Shown here in pieces: positions 1-10,108 of a DNA stretch of 64,000 bases. This stretch comes from Pseudomonas sp. stari2 (GTDB lineage: Bacteria; Pseudomonadota; Gammaproteobacteria; Pseudomonadales; Pseudomonadaceae). A model generated the notes under the pieces. It was given only the letters and a program-made list of their open reading frames with translations. It was not told the origin of the DNA and ran no database searches. Each line of letters begins with the position of its first letter. Positions within the stretch are counted from its first letter, which is position 1. A program made the translations under genes and the position numbers. The stretch spans positions 4,681,501 through 4,745,500 of the forward strand of contig NZ_CP099760.1 of the NCBI RefSeq assembly GCF_040760005.1, read 5' to 3'.

Positions 1-1
1 G

Positions 2-1672
2 TTGTCGGCAAATCGCTTCGCCAGCCGCCGTTTCGATGCCAGTGCGCTGTTGCGTTGCCTCGGTTTGTCTCGCCGGGAAGCCATGGTGCTGTTCAGCCTG
101 CAACTGGCAGTGCTTGGCCTGTTCGCCAGCCTCAGCGGCGCCCTGCTCGGCTGGCTTGCTCAGTTGGGATTGTTTGCGCTGCTGCATGATCTGCTGCCGG
201 CCGATGTACCGCCGGGTGGCTTGCTGCCCGCATTGGCCGGGATCGGCACCGGGCTGGTGGCGCTGGCCGGTTTCGCCCTGCCGCCACTGGCCGCATTGGG
301 TCGCGTACCGCCACTGCGGGTATTGCGTCGGGACATGCTGCCGATTCCGTCGAGCACCTGGATGGTCTACGGCGCGGCACTCGGTGCGCTCGGGCTGATC
401 ATGTGGCGTCTGAGCCTGGATCTGCTGTTGACCTTTGCCCTGCTCGGCGGTGGTGTGGTCGCCGCGCTCGTGCTGGGTGGGTTGCTGTTGTTGCTGCTCA
501 ACAGTCTGCGTCGCCTATTGGCTCGTGCTTCGTTGCCATGGCGTCTCGGCCTCGGTCAGTTGCTGCGTCATCCGTTGGCAGCGGCCGGACAGTCGCTGGC
601 ATTCGGTCTGATCTTGCTGTCCATGGCTTTGATTGCGCTGCTGCGCGGCGAATTGCTCGACACCTGGCAAAACCAGCTGCCGAAAAACGCCCCCAACTAT
701 TTCGCCCTGAACATCCTGCCTGCGGACAAACAGGCCTTCACCGATCACCTCATCAACGTCTCGGCCCAGGCTGCGCCGTTGTATCCGGTGGTGCCGGGAC
801 GACTGATCAGCATCAACGGCGAAGCGGTGCAGCAAATCGTCAGCAAGGATTCCGCCGGTGACCGGGCGATCCAGCGCGACCTGAGCCTGACCTGGGCCAC
901 CGACCTGCCAGCAGGCAACAAGCTCACCGCCGGTGAGTGGTGGAAAGATCAGCCACAGGACGATGTGCCCGGTGTGTCAGTGGAAGGCAAGGTCGCTGAA
1001 AGCCTCAAGCTCAAGCTCGGCGATCATCTGGTGTTCACCGTTGGCGGAGTGAATCGCGAAGCGAAGGTCACCAGCCTGCGGGAGATCAACTGGGACAACT
1101 TCCAGCCGAACTTCTTCATGATCTTCCAGCCTGGCACCTTGAAGGATCTGCCAGCGACCTACCTCACCAGCTTCTATCTGGCCCCCGGCCACGATCAGCA
1201 GATTGTCGAGCTGTCGCGGGCGTTTCCGGCGGTGACCATCCTGCAGGTCGAAGCCTTGCTCGAACAGCTGCGCAGCATCCTCGCTCAGGTCACCCTGGCG
1301 GTGGAGTACGTGTTGTTGTTTGTGTTGGCGGCCGGTATGGCGGTGCTGTTTTCCGGGTTGCAGGCAACTCTGGATGAACGCATTCGCCAGGGCGCGCTAT
1401 TACGTGCGCTGGGGGCGGAACGGCAGTTGCTGGTCAAGGCACGGCGGATCGAGTTCGGCCTGCTTGGTGCGGTCAGCGGGTTGCTGGCGGCCATCGGTTC
1501 GGAAGTGGTGAGTCTGGTGTTGTATCGCTTCGCATTCGACCTGCCCTGGCATCCGCATCCATGGTTGCTGGTCCTGCCGTTGATCGGCGCGGCCCTGATC
1601 GGTGGCGCCGGCGTGTTCGGCACCCGTCGGGCACTGAATGCGAGCCCGCTGACAGTGCTGCGCGAGGGTTGA
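2..1672 (+). CDS. FtsX-family ABC transporter permease, 5' end outside window
   Basis: This is the C-terminal 556 residues of a large integral membrane permease of the FtsX/MacB (YbbP-like) type. Several hydrophobic segments precede residue 220, a soluble extracytoplasmic region spans about 225-420, and three more transmembrane segments close the protein. It ends in a motif typical of FtsX permeases ([10 protein letters not shown]). Family members have an N-terminal membrane segment and a first FtsX domain, so the gene must begin upstream of base 1; the apparent TTG at base 2 is only the edge. The partner ATPase is probably upstream too. The substrate cannot be told; relatives act in lipoprotein, peptide or lysophospholipase-linked export. 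Confidence 0.85.
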   Translation: MSANRFASRRFDASALLRCLGLSRREAMVLFSLQLAVLGLFASLSGALLGWLAQLGLFALLHDLLPADVPPGGLLPALAGIGTGLVALAGFALPPLAALGRVPPLRVLRRDMLPIPSSTWMVYGAALGALGLIMWRLSLDLLLTFALLGGGVVAALVLGGLLLLLLNSLRRLLARASLPWRLGLGQLLRHPLAAAGQSLAFGLILLSMALIALLRGELLDTWQNQLPKNAPNYFALNILPADKQAFTDHLINVSAQAAPLYPVVPGRLISINGEAVQQIVSKDSAGDRAIQRDLSLTWATDLPAGNKLTAGEWWKDQPQDDVPGVSVEGKVAESLKLKLGDHLVFTVGGVNREAKVTSLREINWDNFQPNFFMIFQPGTLKDLPATYLTSFYLAPGHDQQIVELSRAFPAVTILQVEALLEQLRSILAQVTLAVEYVLLFVLAAGMAVLFSGLQATLDERIRQGALLRALGAERQLLVKARRIEFGLLGAVSGLLAAIGSEVVSLVLYRFAFDLPWHPHPWLLVLPLIGAALIGGAGVFGTRRALNASPLTVLREG

Positions 1673-1706
1673 TAGACTCCAGCCCTCAATATCACAAGAA
1701 GTTGCC

Positions 1707-2204
1707 ATGAGCCGTTATCGCCCTCCCCGCACCGCTGGCACCGCGCTGATCACCCCCGAAGGTGAAGCGCGGATGCGCGCCGAATTCCATGAGTTGTGGC
1801 ACGTACGCCGCCCGCAGGTGACGCAGTCGGTCAGCGAAGCGGCGGCTCAGGGCGATCGTTCGGAGAATGCCGAGTACACCTACGGCAAGAAGATGCTGCG
1901 CGAGATCGACAGTCGTGTACGTTTTCTCACCAAGCGCCTTGAGGCCTTGAAAGTCGTCAGCGAAAAACCGAGCGATCCGAACAAGGTCTACTTTGGCGCC
2001 TGGGTGACCATCGAAGATGAAGACGGCAAGCAGTCGCGCTACCGCATCGTCGGCCCGGACGAGCTGGATCTGAAGCTGGGCCTGATCAGCATCGACTCGC
2101 CGCTGGCACGAGCATTGATCGGCAAGGCGCTGGACGCCGAAGTACGGGTCCAGACGCCAACCGGCGAGCAATTCGTTTACATCGTGGCGATCGACTATCC
2201 CTGA
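1707..2204 (+). CDS. greB: Transcription elongation factor GreB
   Basis: A 165-residue protein matching GreB over its whole length. The N-terminal coiled-coil hairpin (about residues 15-75) carries the acidic tip (GDRSENAEY) that enters the RNA polymerase secondary channel and stimulates cleavage of backtracked RNA. A C-terminal FKBP-like domain follows (about 85-160). The start ATG lies 35 bases after the stop of the preceding permease gene, with only a modest AAGAAG ribosome site. GreB rather than GreA is favoured by the N-terminal RYRPP-type extension before the conserved [14 protein letters not shown] segment. An ordinary housekeeping gene. Confidence 0.95.
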   Translation: MSRYRPPRTAGTALITPEGEARMRAEFHELWHVRRPQVTQSVSEAAAQGDRSENAEYTYGKKMLREIDSRVRFLTKRLEALKVVSEKPSDPNKVYFGAWVTIEDEDGKQSRYRIVGPDELDLKLGLISIDSPLARALIGKALDAEVRVQTPTGEQFVYIVAIDYP

Positions 2205-2207
2205 CAC

Positions 2208-2516
2208 TCAGCGTCGAGCAATCAGACCCTGGCGGGCAACGCGGGTCAGTTGACGGATCATTTCCGGGGCGTCTTCAGCGCTGGGCGACTGGATCACCGC
2301 CAGGTCGAAACTGTCATCGGCAAAACGCGCCAGCGACTCGCCGTCTTCAACAAACTGGATCAGGAAGGCGGCAGGACCGCCGCTGCGACGTGGCCAGCCA
2401 TCGAGATAACGCAACAGCGTCGGCTGGTGTTTGCCGCCAAGCAGGATTTTTGGATTGCGCTGGGTGACATGTGCCGTGATCGGCGCGGGACGTGCTGGAG
2501 GGCGAAGTGCATTCAT
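2208..2516 (-). CDS. Conserved hypothetical protein, 102 residues
   Basis: A small basic protein convergent with greB and only 3 bases from its stop. I do not recognise a named family. The C-terminal half (FDLAVIQSPSAEDAPEMIRQ, then LTRVARQGL) reads like the end of a class I methyltransferase core (D-V/I-hydrophobic, then L-x-R-V-x-R-x-G-L). The glycine-rich SAM-binding first half is absent, so it may be a degenerate or partial fold. The start chosen is the ATG at 2516; an upstream TTG would add seven residues. No strong ribosome site is seen, which lowers confidence in the start. Confidence 0.55.
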   Translation of the reverse strand: MNALRPPARPAPITAHVTQRNPKILLGGKHQPTLLRYLDGWPRRSGGPAAFLIQFVEDGESLARFADDSFDLAVIQSPSAEDAPEMIRQLTRVARQGLIARR

Positions 2517-2723
2517 CGTGTCGTGTCTCTGCCTCAAAAGTCTGCATGGCAGGTGAGAGGCAACACCGAACCAGCGCTTTAGCGGTATTTCGAAGCCCTG
2601 TTCCGGCTTCTGACGGCAACTTGAGAATAGTCACCTGGCGCCCCGCAAGTAGCTGTTTAAATCGGCGCATGAGCGGCATCCTAGAGAACGTGACCGGCCA
2701 GTGTCAAGAATCAGCCGCAACAA

Positions 2724-2750
2724 AAAAGGCCCGCACAATGCGGGCCTTTT
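2724..2750. terminator. Strong bidirectional hairpin downstream of doxX
   Basis: A perfect 12-base-pair stem (arms at 2724-2735 and 2739-2750) with a GC-rich core and A/T-tracts on both sides. It sits 17 bases after the stop of the reverse-strand DoxX gene, so it most likely ends that transcript. Confidence 0.85.
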
Positions 2751-2766
2751 GCTTGAGCCAGAGCCT

Positions 2767-3201
2767 TCAACCGGCGATGGCGCGATCCACCGAGAGCTTG
2801 CCAGCACCTTCGATCAGCACCGCGAGGCTGCCACCGAGCAGAGCCAGGGCGAACTCGTAACCATTGTTGGCCATGAACAGACCGTTGCTGATATGCACAG
2901 TGAAGATGGCCACCAGCGACAGGAAGGTCAGACCCAGTGCCGCCGGGCGCACCAGCAGGCCGATGATCAGCGCCAGACCGGCGAAGAACTCGGTGCCGCC
3001 GGCCAGGGTGGCCATCAGATAACCCGGGGTCAGACCGATGCTTTCCATGTATTGCGCGGTGCCTGCCAGACCGTAGCCACCGAACAGGCCAAAGAGTTTC
3101 TGCGAGCCGTGGGCGGCGAAGATCACGCCGACGGCAATGCGCAGAATGGTCAGACCGTAGCCGGCGCGGGTGAACAGGACCTTGTTGATCAGAGAGCTCA
3201 T
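2767..3201 (-). CDS. DoxX family membrane protein
   Basis: 144 residues with four hydrophobic segments and the DoxX signature near the N-terminus (GLTILRIAVGVIFAAHGSQK, followed by LFGLFGGYG). DoxX proteins are small inner-membrane proteins linked to redox or thiol stress in some bacteria; the biochemical role here is unknown. An AAGGA ribosome site lies about 8 bases before the ATG. It is a single-gene transcript with its own terminator and an AT-rich upstream region (3202-3308) that probably holds its promoter. Confidence 0.85.
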   Translation of the reverse strand: MSSLINKVLFTRAGYGLTILRIAVGVIFAAHGSQKLFGLFGGYGLAGTAQYMESIGLTPGYLMATLAGGTEFFAGLALIIGLLVRPAALGLTFLSLVAIFTVHISNGLFMANNGYEFALALLGGSLAVLIEGAGKLSVDRAIAG

Positions 3202-3308
3202 GTTGCGTTTCCTTGTTGTCAGAAGTGCTTGTTGGTTGGCCGCTATATTAATCAGTTAATTTCATGTTAAAAGCGCAAAAAATCCGCTATAACAATCAAT
3301 TTATTAGA

Positions 3309-4730
3309 TCATTTGCGTGAGACCACTTTTTGCCCTGCGGGCTCCAACGACTCCCGCTCCCGGTCGAACGCCAAGTAATACTTGTTCACGCTATTAACAT
3401 AGCTGACGGCTCCCATTCCCACCTGCTCCATGGCGATGCGCTCGACCTGGAAGAACCACTGGTTCGGGTTCAGCCCACGGCGCCGCGCCTCGGCGCGCAT
3501 GCCCTGCACACGTTCCGGGCCGATGTTGTAGGCAGCCAGGGTGAACGCCATGCGCTCGCGCTCGTTGAGCTTGGGGCTGTTGAAGAACTTGCGGCGGATC
3601 ATCGCCAGGTACTTGGCCCCTGCCTGCACATTCGCATCGAGATTCTGGATATTGTTGACGCCGACCCGCTGCGCGGCGGACGGCGTGATCTGCATCAGCC
3701 CGGTCGGCCCGCCGCCACCGCGTGCACTGGGTTGCAGCGCCGATTCCTTGAACGCCAGCGCAGCCAGGTTCAGCCAGTCCATGTTCTGCGCTTCGGCATG
3801 CTTTTGCAGGGTCGGACGCAGTTTTTCCAGGCGCTGGCGGTCAGCTTTGGCCAATGGATAGTGAACTTGATAGAGACGACGGTAAATCCGCAGAAACGCT
3901 GCGTCTTCATTCGAAGGCGTCTTGTAGCCAGTCAGGAAGCGGTCGATGCTCGCCCGCAGCATCGAGGCATCGCGTCGCACGAACCAGTATTCCTCGCCCG
4001 GTTCGCTGATCATCAACTGCCGGTCGAATCGCAGTTTGGGCAGGATCTTGCCCCAGCGTTCGGCAATTGGTTGCTCGACGATGGTCAGGTGGAAGATCCC
4101 GCCTTGGACCATTTCCAGCACGTCCTCGACCGCCAACGTAGGATCGACCCATTCGATCTTGATCGGCGCCAGTTTGTGCAGCGCCAGTTTCTGGTTGAGC
4201 TGACTGACCGCCTCCCCCGCCGCACTGCCGGTGGGCAGCGCCAGGGTCTTGCCGGCGAGTTGCTCGACCTTGGTGTAGCGCTTCTCCCCCTTGATGCCGA
4301 CCAGCACCAGCGGCACATTACTGGCAATCGGCTCGCTGCTGGCGACCGCATGACCCGGTTGCAGGTCGAGCAATTCACCCGGCGCCACCAGATCGCCTTC
4401 GCCACGCTGTAACGCGCCGAGCAATTGATCCTTGGCTTTGGGAATGATCTTGAGGGAAATTTCCTGGCCGTCGCGTGCGTGGCCATTGAGGTACTGCTCG
4501 AAGGCGCGCAAACGGTGATATTCGACGCCGATGGTCTGGCCCTGGACTTCGCCAGAGCTGTTGCGGCTCTGGTTGACCAGCACCCGCAACACACGGCTGT
4601 TGCGGATCTCGGTCAGGTCGCGGACCTTGGCGGCCGGCACGGCTTGCAGCGGCCCGGGCAAGCGCGCGACCGCCGCCATCGGCAGCAGCAACGAACCACA
4701 CAGCAGGAGCAAAACCGAGGGACGAATCAT
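3309..4730 (-). CDS. MltF-like membrane-bound lytic murein transglycosylase
   Basis: A 473-residue protein with a signal peptide (about residues 1-22) and a periplasmic solute-binding-like domain (about 45-280). The C-terminal SLT domain (about 312-460) has the catalytic glutamate in the KES motif (E329), the GPTGLMQITP motif and AAYNIGPERV. It cleaves peptidoglycan glycan strands to give 1,6-anhydromuropeptides. The two-domain layout is that of MltF, but it lies away from purL, the usual MltF neighbour, so it is probably a paralog. The start at 4730 is preferred over an in-frame ATG at 4877 because GGAGAGTGG precedes it and the signal peptide begins there. Divergent from tatD. Confidence 0.85.
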   Translation of the reverse strand: MIRPSVLLLLCGSLLLPMAAVARLPGPLQAVPAAKVRDLTEIRNSRVLRVLVNQSRNSSGEVQGQTIGVEYHRLRAFEQYLNGHARDGQEISLKIIPKAKDQLLGALQRGEGDLVAPGELLDLQPGHAVASSEPIASNVPLVLVGIKGEKRYTKVEQLAGKTLALPTGSAAGEAVSQLNQKLALHKLAPIKIEWVDPTLAVEDVLEMVQGGIFHLTIVEQPIAERWGKILPKLRFDRQLMISEPGEEYWFVRRDASMLRASIDRFLTGYKTPSNEDAAFLRIYRRLYQVHYPLAKADRQRLEKLRPTLQKHAEAQNMDWLNLAALAFKESALQPSARGGGGPTGLMQITPSAAQRVGVNNIQNLDANVQAGAKYLAMIRRKFFNSPKLNERERMAFTLAAYNIGPERVQGMRAEARRRGLNPNQWFFQVERIAMEQVGMGAVSYVNSVNKYYLAFDRERESLEPAGQKVVSRK

Positions 4731-4966
4731 CCACTCTCCGGAAAGAATACGGGGCGTTTTTGCCGCTGAACGGTCGCAAAACACCGACGAAAACAGAGCG
4801 CCTGGAGCGCTGATAAAGTGCGAGAGACTGGCACAGTGATGGCAACCGCACCACCCCGTGTTGCCTCGCGGCCTCAACAGACAGCCATAAGCCGTTGTAG
4901 TTCTTGGTTTTTCTTTTAAATCTACTGCTCTGATATGCTTTCCGGCCTTCGGCCCGAGGTAGCACC

Positions 4967-5773
4967 ATGCAACTCATCGATATCGGCGTCAACCTGACCA
5001 ACCCCGGTTTCGCCGACAAACACCAGGCCGTACTCGACCGCGCCTATGCTGCCGGGGTCTGCCAACTGGTGCTGACCGGCACCAGCGTCGAGGGCAGCGA
5101 ACAGGCGCTGGAACTGTGCCAGCAACTGGATCCGGACGGGCAGCGACTGTTCGCCACCGCCGGTATTCACCCGCATTCGGCCAGTGACTGGAACGCCGAC
5201 AGCGCACGGCGTCTGCGCAGTCTGCTGAAGGAATCGAACGTAGTGGCGGTGGGTGAGTGCGGGCTGGACTTCAACCGCGATTTCTCGCCGCGCCCGCAGC
5301 AGGAAAAAGTCCTCGAAGAACATCTGACCATGGCCGTGGAACTGCAATTGCCGGTGTTCCTCCACGAGCGTGACGCCAGTCAGCGCCTGCTGGAAATTCT
5401 CCGTGATTTCCGCGATCAATTGCCTGCCGCCGTGGTGCATTGCTTCACCGGCGAACAGAAAGCGCTGTTCAGCTACCTCGACCTCGACCTGCATATCGGC
5501 ATCACCGGCTGGATTTGCGATGAGCGTCGTGGCACCCATTTGCACCCATTGGTGAAAGAGATCAAACGGGGTCGCCTGATGCTGGAAAGCGATGCGCCTT
5601 ACCTGCTGCCGCGTACTCTGCGCCCAAAACCGAAGAACGGACGAAACGAGCCGGCGTATCTGACCGAAGTGTTGCGTGAAGTCGCGCTGCATCGAGGCGA
5701 GACCGAGGAAGATCTGGCGGCCCATACCACCGCCTGCGCCCGGGCGTTCTACGGTTTGCCTGCCCTGCCCTAA
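4967..5773 (+). CDS. tatD: TatD family metal-dependent deoxyribonuclease
   Basis: A 268-residue TIM-barrel hydrolase resembling TatD itself rather than the YcfH/YjjV branch. It opens with [11 protein letters not shown] in place of the D-x-H-x-H metal motif. Further metal and active-site segments are [30 protein letters not shown] and [10 protein letters not shown]. TatD is a cytoplasmic Mg-dependent 3'-5' exonuclease implicated in DNA repair. The ATG has a clear GAGG ribosome site 7 bases upstream. Monocistronic, divergent from the lytic transglycosylase gene. Confidence 0.93.
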   Translation: MQLIDIGVNLTNPGFADKHQAVLDRAYAAGVCQLVLTGTSVEGSEQALELCQQLDPDGQRLFATAGIHPHSASDWNADSARRLRSLLKESNVVAVGECGLDFNRDFSPRPQQEKVLEEHLTMAVELQLPVFLHERDASQRLLEILRDFRDQLPAAVVHCFTGEQKALFSYLDLDLHIGITGWICDERRGTHLHPLVKEIKRGRLMLESDAPYLLPRTLRPKPKNGRNEPAYLTEVLREVALHRGETEEDLAAHTTACARAFYGLPALP

Positions 5774-5882
5774 GCCCAGTCGAATGCATCACTTGTTGAT
5801 GCACATCAAGTTCCGAAGCCCTGCGTAGCGGCACAATGCTGGCACCTTGCCAAAACTGTTTCCGCTATCAGAGAAGACCTCC

Positions 5883-7364
5883 ATGGGTGCCTGGCTTAGC
5901 AATATCTCGCTGAAATACAAATTCTGGGCGGTCAATGCGGTCGCCTTTGTCACCACCCTGTTATTGGTGCTGTACGCCGTACAGCTCGAACAGCAGGCCC
6001 GCAGCCATGCCGCGCAGGCCTCGGCACAGGCCCAGGCGCAATTGCTCAAGGCCTGGCCTGCGGATCAGGCCCTGCCCAAGAGCGATCAGGTGCTGACGTT
6101 CAAACGCGGTGAAGCGCCGCGCCTCAACGATCAACCGCTGCTGGAAATCACCGACAGCAACGGCTGGATCGAGATCAGTCACTTGCCGTTGTTCGGCGAA
6201 AACCCGCTGCTCGGCGCCGAGGTGTTCAGCCGTGCCGATGGCCAGCAGGTCGCCGTGATTGCCTACGCCCCCAGCCTCAGCCAGGTGTTCAGCGAACGTT
6301 TCGCCAACTACGCGGTGGCGGTGTTCATCCTGATGCTGGCGATGCTCGGTGCTTCACAGTTGCTGATCCGCTTCCTGCTCAGCCAGCTCAACACGCTCAA
6401 AGACGTGATGCTGCACGTGGAGAAAACCGGCGATCTTTCGGCGCGGGTGCCGTTGGCCTGCAAGGACGAAGTCGGTCAGATGGCCAATGCGTTCAACGCG
6501 ATGCAGGCCGGCTACCAGCGTGTGGTCACTACCGTGGCCAACACTGCTCGGCAACTGGACGTCGGTGCTGCGCGGCTGGCATCGAGCATGAACGAGGTGC
6601 GCCACGGCATGCTCGGCCAACAGAGCGAAACCGATCAGGCGGCCACCGCGATCAACGAGATGACCGCCACCGTCTACCACATCGCCCAGCACGCCGGCGC
6701 CACCCGCGACCTGTCGCAGACTGCCGACGGCCTGGCCGGCAGCGGTCAGCAGGTGGTCACACGCGTTCAGCATTCGATTGCCGGCCTGTCCAGCGGCGTG
6801 CAGCAGACCGCCGAAATGATCCAGCGCCTGGCCGAGGACAGCCAGAAAATCAACGGCGTGGTCAGCGTCATCCACAGCATCGCCGAGCAGACCAATCTGC
6901 TGGCCCTCAATGCCGCCATTGAAGCGGCGCGCGCCGGGGAAATGGGTCGCGGGTTCGCGGTGGTCGCCGACGAGGTGCGCAACCTCGCCAAGCGCGTGCA
7001 GACCTCCACCGATGAAATCACCACCATGGTGTCGGCATTGCAGGCCGGCACCCGCGACGCGGTGGACTTCATGCAGGAGAGTTCGTACAAGGCCGACGAC
7101 TGCGTGCAGCAGGCGCAAGAGGCTGGTGAAGCGCTGGCGGAAATCACCGGGGCGGTGGCGCAGATGCGCGAAAGCAATACGCAGATTGCGGTAGCGGCAG
7201 AACAGCAGAGCCAAGTGGCCGAAGAGATGAACCGCGCGGTGGTGAGCATTCGTGATGTGACCGAAAACACCGTGCAGCAGACCGTGGATTCGGCGACCAC
7301 CAGTAACGAGCTGGCGACGCTGGCCGGTGAGCTGAACAAGGCAATCGGTCAGTTGAAGCTCTAG
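5883..7364 (+). CDS. Methyl-accepting chemotaxis protein
   Basis: A 493-residue transducer. It has an N-terminal transmembrane helix (about residues 13-33), a short periplasmic sensor region of about 110 residues, a second transmembrane helix (about 140-160), a HAMP domain (about 160-215) and a long cytoplasmic signalling coiled coil. The kinase-contact tip is exactly conserved ([18 protein letters not shown], then [13 protein letters not shown]). The small ligand domain is not a recognisable Cache or four-helix type, so its ligand is unknown. The start at 5883 is preferred to the in-frame ATG at 5847 because it places the first transmembrane helix normally. No che genes are adjacent. Confidence 0.92.
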   Translation: MGAWLSNISLKYKFWAVNAVAFVTTLLLVLYAVQLEQQARSHAAQASAQAQAQLLKAWPADQALPKSDQVLTFKRGEAPRLNDQPLLEITDSNGWIEISHLPLFGENPLLGAEVFSRADGQQVAVIAYAPSLSQVFSERFANYAVAVFILMLAMLGASQLLIRFLLSQLNTLKDVMLHVEKTGDLSARVPLACKDEVGQMANAFNAMQAGYQRVVTTVANTARQLDVGAARLASSMNEVRHGMLGQQSETDQAATAINEMTATVYHIAQHAGATRDLSQTADGLAGSGQQVVTRVQHSIAGLSSGVQQTAEMIQRLAEDSQKINGVVSVIHSIAEQTNLLALNAAIEAARAGEMGRGFAVVADEVRNLAKRVQTSTDEITTMVSALQAGTRDAVDFMQESSYKADDCVQQAQEAGEALAEITGAVAQMRESNTQIAVAAEQQSQVAEEMNRAVVSIRDVTENTVQQTVDSATTSNELATLAGELNKAIGQLKL

Positions 7365-7394
7365 GGACAACATCAAGAATGACCATTGTCCCTA
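7362..7394. repeat. Inverted repeat at the end of the chemotaxis gene
   Basis: Two perfect 9-base arms (7362-7370 and 7386-7394) separated by 15 bases overlap the stop codon of the chemotaxis receptor gene. There is no T-tract, so action as an intrinsic terminator is uncertain. Confidence 0.35.
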
Positions 7395-7483
7395 TCACTG
7401 CAATAGCCAACCTTGATTCGCCGCCCTGCCCACCCGGGCCTATTCTTCAACTATGAATCGAACATGGATTGAGGAGCAGCAAC

Positions 7484-7849
7484 ATGGGCAAACGTCACCC
7501 CAACCTTCCCGCGTGGCAATGGCGCGCGTACCCGGCCAATCATCAGCACCCGACCAATCTGGTGTTGCACCTGATCGCCGTGCCGCTGTTCATCGTTGCG
7601 TTTCTGTTGATCGTCTCTGGCGTGTTCAGCCTGAGTCTGGCGAGCGTGGCGATTGGCGTCATCGGGATCGTCGCGGCGCTGGGTCTGCAGCGCCACGGCC
7701 ACAGCCTGGAGGCGCAAGCCTCCGAGCCGTTCAGTGATCGCAAGGACGCGGTATCGCGCCTGCTGGTCGAGCAGTTTCTGACCTTCCCACGGTTCTTTCT
7801 CAGTGGCGGCTGGTATCGCGCCTGGCGTGAACGTCACCGCCGGCATTGA
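7484..7849 (+). CDS. Mpo1-like (DUF962) small membrane protein
   Basis: 121 residues with the family's N-terminal motif (HPTNLVLHLIAVPLF), two hydrophobic segments (about residues 27-70) and a histidine cluster (QRHGHSLE). Yeast Mpo1 of this family is an iron-dependent 2-hydroxy fatty acid dioxygenase of the ER; bacterial members are uncharacterised, and a lipid role here is only an analogy. The start at 7484 has GAGGAG 8 bases upstream, unlike the earlier in-frame ATG at 7469. Its stop lies 1 base before the stop of the convergent thioesterase gene. Confidence 0.75.
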   Translation: MGKRHPNLPAWQWRAYPANHQHPTNLVLHLIAVPLFIVAFLLIVSGVFSLSLASVAIGVIGIVAALGLQRHGHSLEAQASEPFSDRKDAVSRLLVEQFLTFPRFFLSGGWYRAWRERHRRH

Positions 7850-7850
7850 G

Positions 7851-8645
7851 TCAGGCGAAGATCGTCACCGTCTGCCGGCTCATGGCGATCAGTTCACCCT
7901 CCGCGCTCCACAGCTTGGCGGCGACGTGGCCGTAACCGTCGGCGGCATACTCGATGTCCGCCAGATACTGGCACCAGTCCAGCGTGCTCAAATCGTGTAA
8001 GGGCTGAACGAATTCGATGGTCCAGGTCAGCGTACTGCCCGGTGCCGGTTTCTTCAGATACGGCAACAGCGCCGGCGGCCAGGCATCGACCAGCGCCAGC
8101 AGATGCGCCTCGTTGACCGGCTCTTCCTTCACATCCCCACGCAAGCGCACCCAGCCGCCCATCAGCCGCGATTGAATGCCGGTAAATGGCATGCCGCCGA
8201 CACTCCAGCGCATCGCCAGATGACGCATGAACTCCGGGGTCACGCCTTTGATGTACGGCAGTTCCTGGCAGTCGTCCCAGTGCTTCATCTCGGGCGCCGG
8301 ATAGGCTGCAACCGCCACTTCCGAAGGGCGCGAAGCACCGAAGCTGCCTTGTACCATCGTCACCACCTGACCGTTCTGCACGGCGCGTCCCAGCACCTGA
8401 ATGACCGCTTTGCCTTCGCGCAACACCTCGACCTCGAAGCTCACCGGCACTTCGGGCTCGACCGGGCCGACGAAGGTGATCGCCAGCGAACGCACCGGCC
8501 GTCCAGTTGGCACCCGAGTGCGCATCACTTCAAATTGCAGTGCGGCAACCAACCCGCCAAAACTGGCTCGGCCCTGGCCCCACTCCGCAGGAATCGTGAC
8601 CTCCGGTTGACGACGGACAGCATCGATCAGATCGCAAAAGCGCAT
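7851..8645 (-). CDS. Acyl-CoA thioesterase, double hot-dog (TesB-like)
   Basis: A 264-residue protein with two tandem hot-dog halves, as in the TesB-like thioesterase superfamily. The N-terminal half carries GRASFGGLVAALQFEVM; the C-terminal half carries LDWCQYLADIEYAADGYGHV and ends with an SRQTVTIF strand. Expected reaction: hydrolysis of acyl-CoA to free acid and CoA; chain-length preference is unknown. The ATG at 8645 has CCGAGG just upstream, while the longer GTG start at 8660 would consume that site, so 8645 is preferred. Confidence 0.82.
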   Translation of the reverse strand: MRFCDLIDAVRRQPEVTIPAEWGQGRASFGGLVAALQFEVMRTRVPTGRPVRSLAITFVGPVEPEVPVSFEVEVLREGKAVIQVLGRAVQNGQVVTMVQGSFGASRPSEVAVAAYPAPEMKHWDDCQELPYIKGVTPEFMRHLAMRWSVGGMPFTGIQSRLMGGWVRLRGDVKEEPVNEAHLLALVDAWPPALLPYLKKPAPGSTLTWTIEFVQPLHDLSTLDWCQYLADIEYAADGYGHVAAKLWSAEGELIAMSRQTVTIFA

Positions 8646-8766
8646 GGGAACCTCGGACACGAAAAAGGGAATGACCGGATCTTAACCAGCGCGACAGAGC
8701 GGCGCAGCGTCCATTCCGGTCAAAGAGACTGACAGATAAGACAGCCGCGCCGAGCTGTAGAGGGTT

Positions 8767-9534
8767 TCAGGACTTGAAGCAGGCTGCGCTGAGCTTTTCC
8801 AGCACCCGGTCAGCCTTGATCTCGGCCTTGGCCATGGTCGCCTGCCAGGTAGCGATGCAGGGCTGCAAATCTGATTCCTGCTCGGCTTTCGCCAGCCACT
8901 GCCAGCAATCATGCCAGTCGCCCAAGGCGCCTTGCGCAGACTTCAGGCGCTCCAACGCAGCTTTAGGTAGGCGATCGAGTTCGGGATAGGCTTCGATCCC
9001 GTAGCGCACCCGCTTGATCAACAGGCGCAGACGATGGCGGTCGTGGGCCGGATCGTGCAGCGCCACGTCGAGGTTCTTCCATTGTTTGCCCAGGCGCTTT
9101 TCGATGCGCAGGCCTAGATCATCGAGCAAGCCCTGACGCTGGGATGCCCGCAGGAAACGCGGGAAGGCATCGAGTATCATCAGCAGCGAAGCCACTTCGG
9201 CACTGGCTGCCAAAGTCGGGTAAGCCTCGGCCATCTGCGCCATGCGCCGCTGCGCGGCTTCAGGCTGGCCATGTTCGGTCAGCCAGGCCGCCAGCACCTC
9301 GCGGTCACGCCAGGGCGTGGTCAGTTGCCCGACAGCAGCGGCCGCATCTTCCAGTTGCTCGACACCGGGCAAGCCGCGCAATGGCCGCAACAGGCTGCGC
9401 AAGCGGCGCACGGTGGTTCGCAGATCATGCAGCGCCTCAGGGTCGGTCCGAGCGGTCAAACGTGCCTGACAGGCCAGCAGCCTGACTTCCAGGCTCAGGA
9501 CATGAGCCACCAACCGGTCGACCAACGCAGACAT
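8767..9534 (-). CDS. CHAD domain-containing protein
   Basis: 255 residues, helical and rich in histidine, arginine and acidic residues. CHAD motifs include ALHDLRTTVRRLRSLLRPL near residue 35, HDRHRLRLLIKRVRYGIEAY near 165 and LGDWHDCWQWL near 205. CHAD proteins bind polyphosphate and are often found with CYTH triphosphatases or polyphosphate genes. None is adjacent here, so it stands alone. The ATG at 9534 has GGAG about 8 bases upstream. Confidence 0.85.
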   Translation of the reverse strand: MSALVDRLVAHVLSLEVRLLACQARLTARTDPEALHDLRTTVRRLRSLLRPLRGLPGVEQLEDAAAAVGQLTTPWRDREVLAAWLTEHGQPEAAQRRMAQMAEAYPTLAASAEVASLLMILDAFPRFLRASQRQGLLDDLGLRIEKRLGKQWKNLDVALHDPAHDRHRLRLLIKRVRYGIEAYPELDRLPKAALERLKSAQGALGDWHDCWQWLAKAEQESDLQPCIATWQATMAKAEIKADRVLEKLSAACFKS

Positions 9535-9611
9535 TACTTGCTCCTGAATTCAATGGCGCTGCACAAGTGTGTACCTGCGCAATGCAGCTGCACTTGCGCT
9601 ACGTCAGCAGC

Positions 9612-9890
9612 TTAGCGCCCGGCGCGGGATTCGCGAATGTAGAAACGTGCCTTCTCGGCTTTTTTGCTGCAACCCTCGAATCCCTCGAATTGCTGCTGAG
9701 TCTTGGCCGCGGTCAGCAACGACAGGGCTTTGGAGTAGCTGACCGTGCCGGCGAAACCCTCGGCCTTGGCCAGGTCCAGTTCATGCCACGCCGCGTCGAG
9801 CTGGCTGCCGCAGCTGTCGCGATAAGCAGTCTTGCCAGCGCAACCGGCCAATGCCAGGGCAATCAAGGGCACACAGATCCAGGCTTTCAT
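9612..9890 (-). CDS. Small predicted lipoprotein
   Basis: 92 residues starting with a lipoprotein signal (LIALALAGC lipobox, cysteine at residue 17), followed by a helical, alanine-rich soluble part with two further cysteines (SCGSQL and EGCSKK) that could pair. Function unknown; similar proteins are common in Pseudomonas. The ATG at 9890 is preceded by GAGGTG at good spacing; the GTG immediately upstream is in frame and would add one residue. Confidence 0.75.
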   Translation of the reverse strand: MKAWICVPLIALALAGCAGKTAYRDSCGSQLDAAWHELDLAKAEGFAGTVSYSKALSLLTAAKTQQQFEGFEGCSKKAEKARFYIRESRAGR

Positions 9891-10108
9891 CACTTACACC
9901 TCAAAGATAGGTCAAAAGTCGTGCAGTTAAGACGTTCGGGTGGTGAAAAAGTGCCTTGTGCCCCGTGAATCCACCACACGGCGAAAGATAACGCCAGCGG
10001 GTCATGAAGTATCGAAATAACGACGCCATCGCCACCCCGAGCGACCGTGACGATTGTAGCCCGACCCTCGATGGGTGCATTGTGGAAACCTGTCGGGGAG
10101 GAAGTCTG

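Noticed and set aside
10004..10108. Extended N-terminus for the patatin gene
   Set aside because: The extra 35 codons lack a ribosome site and conserved residues; the strong GGGGAGGAAG site and family motif both support 10109.
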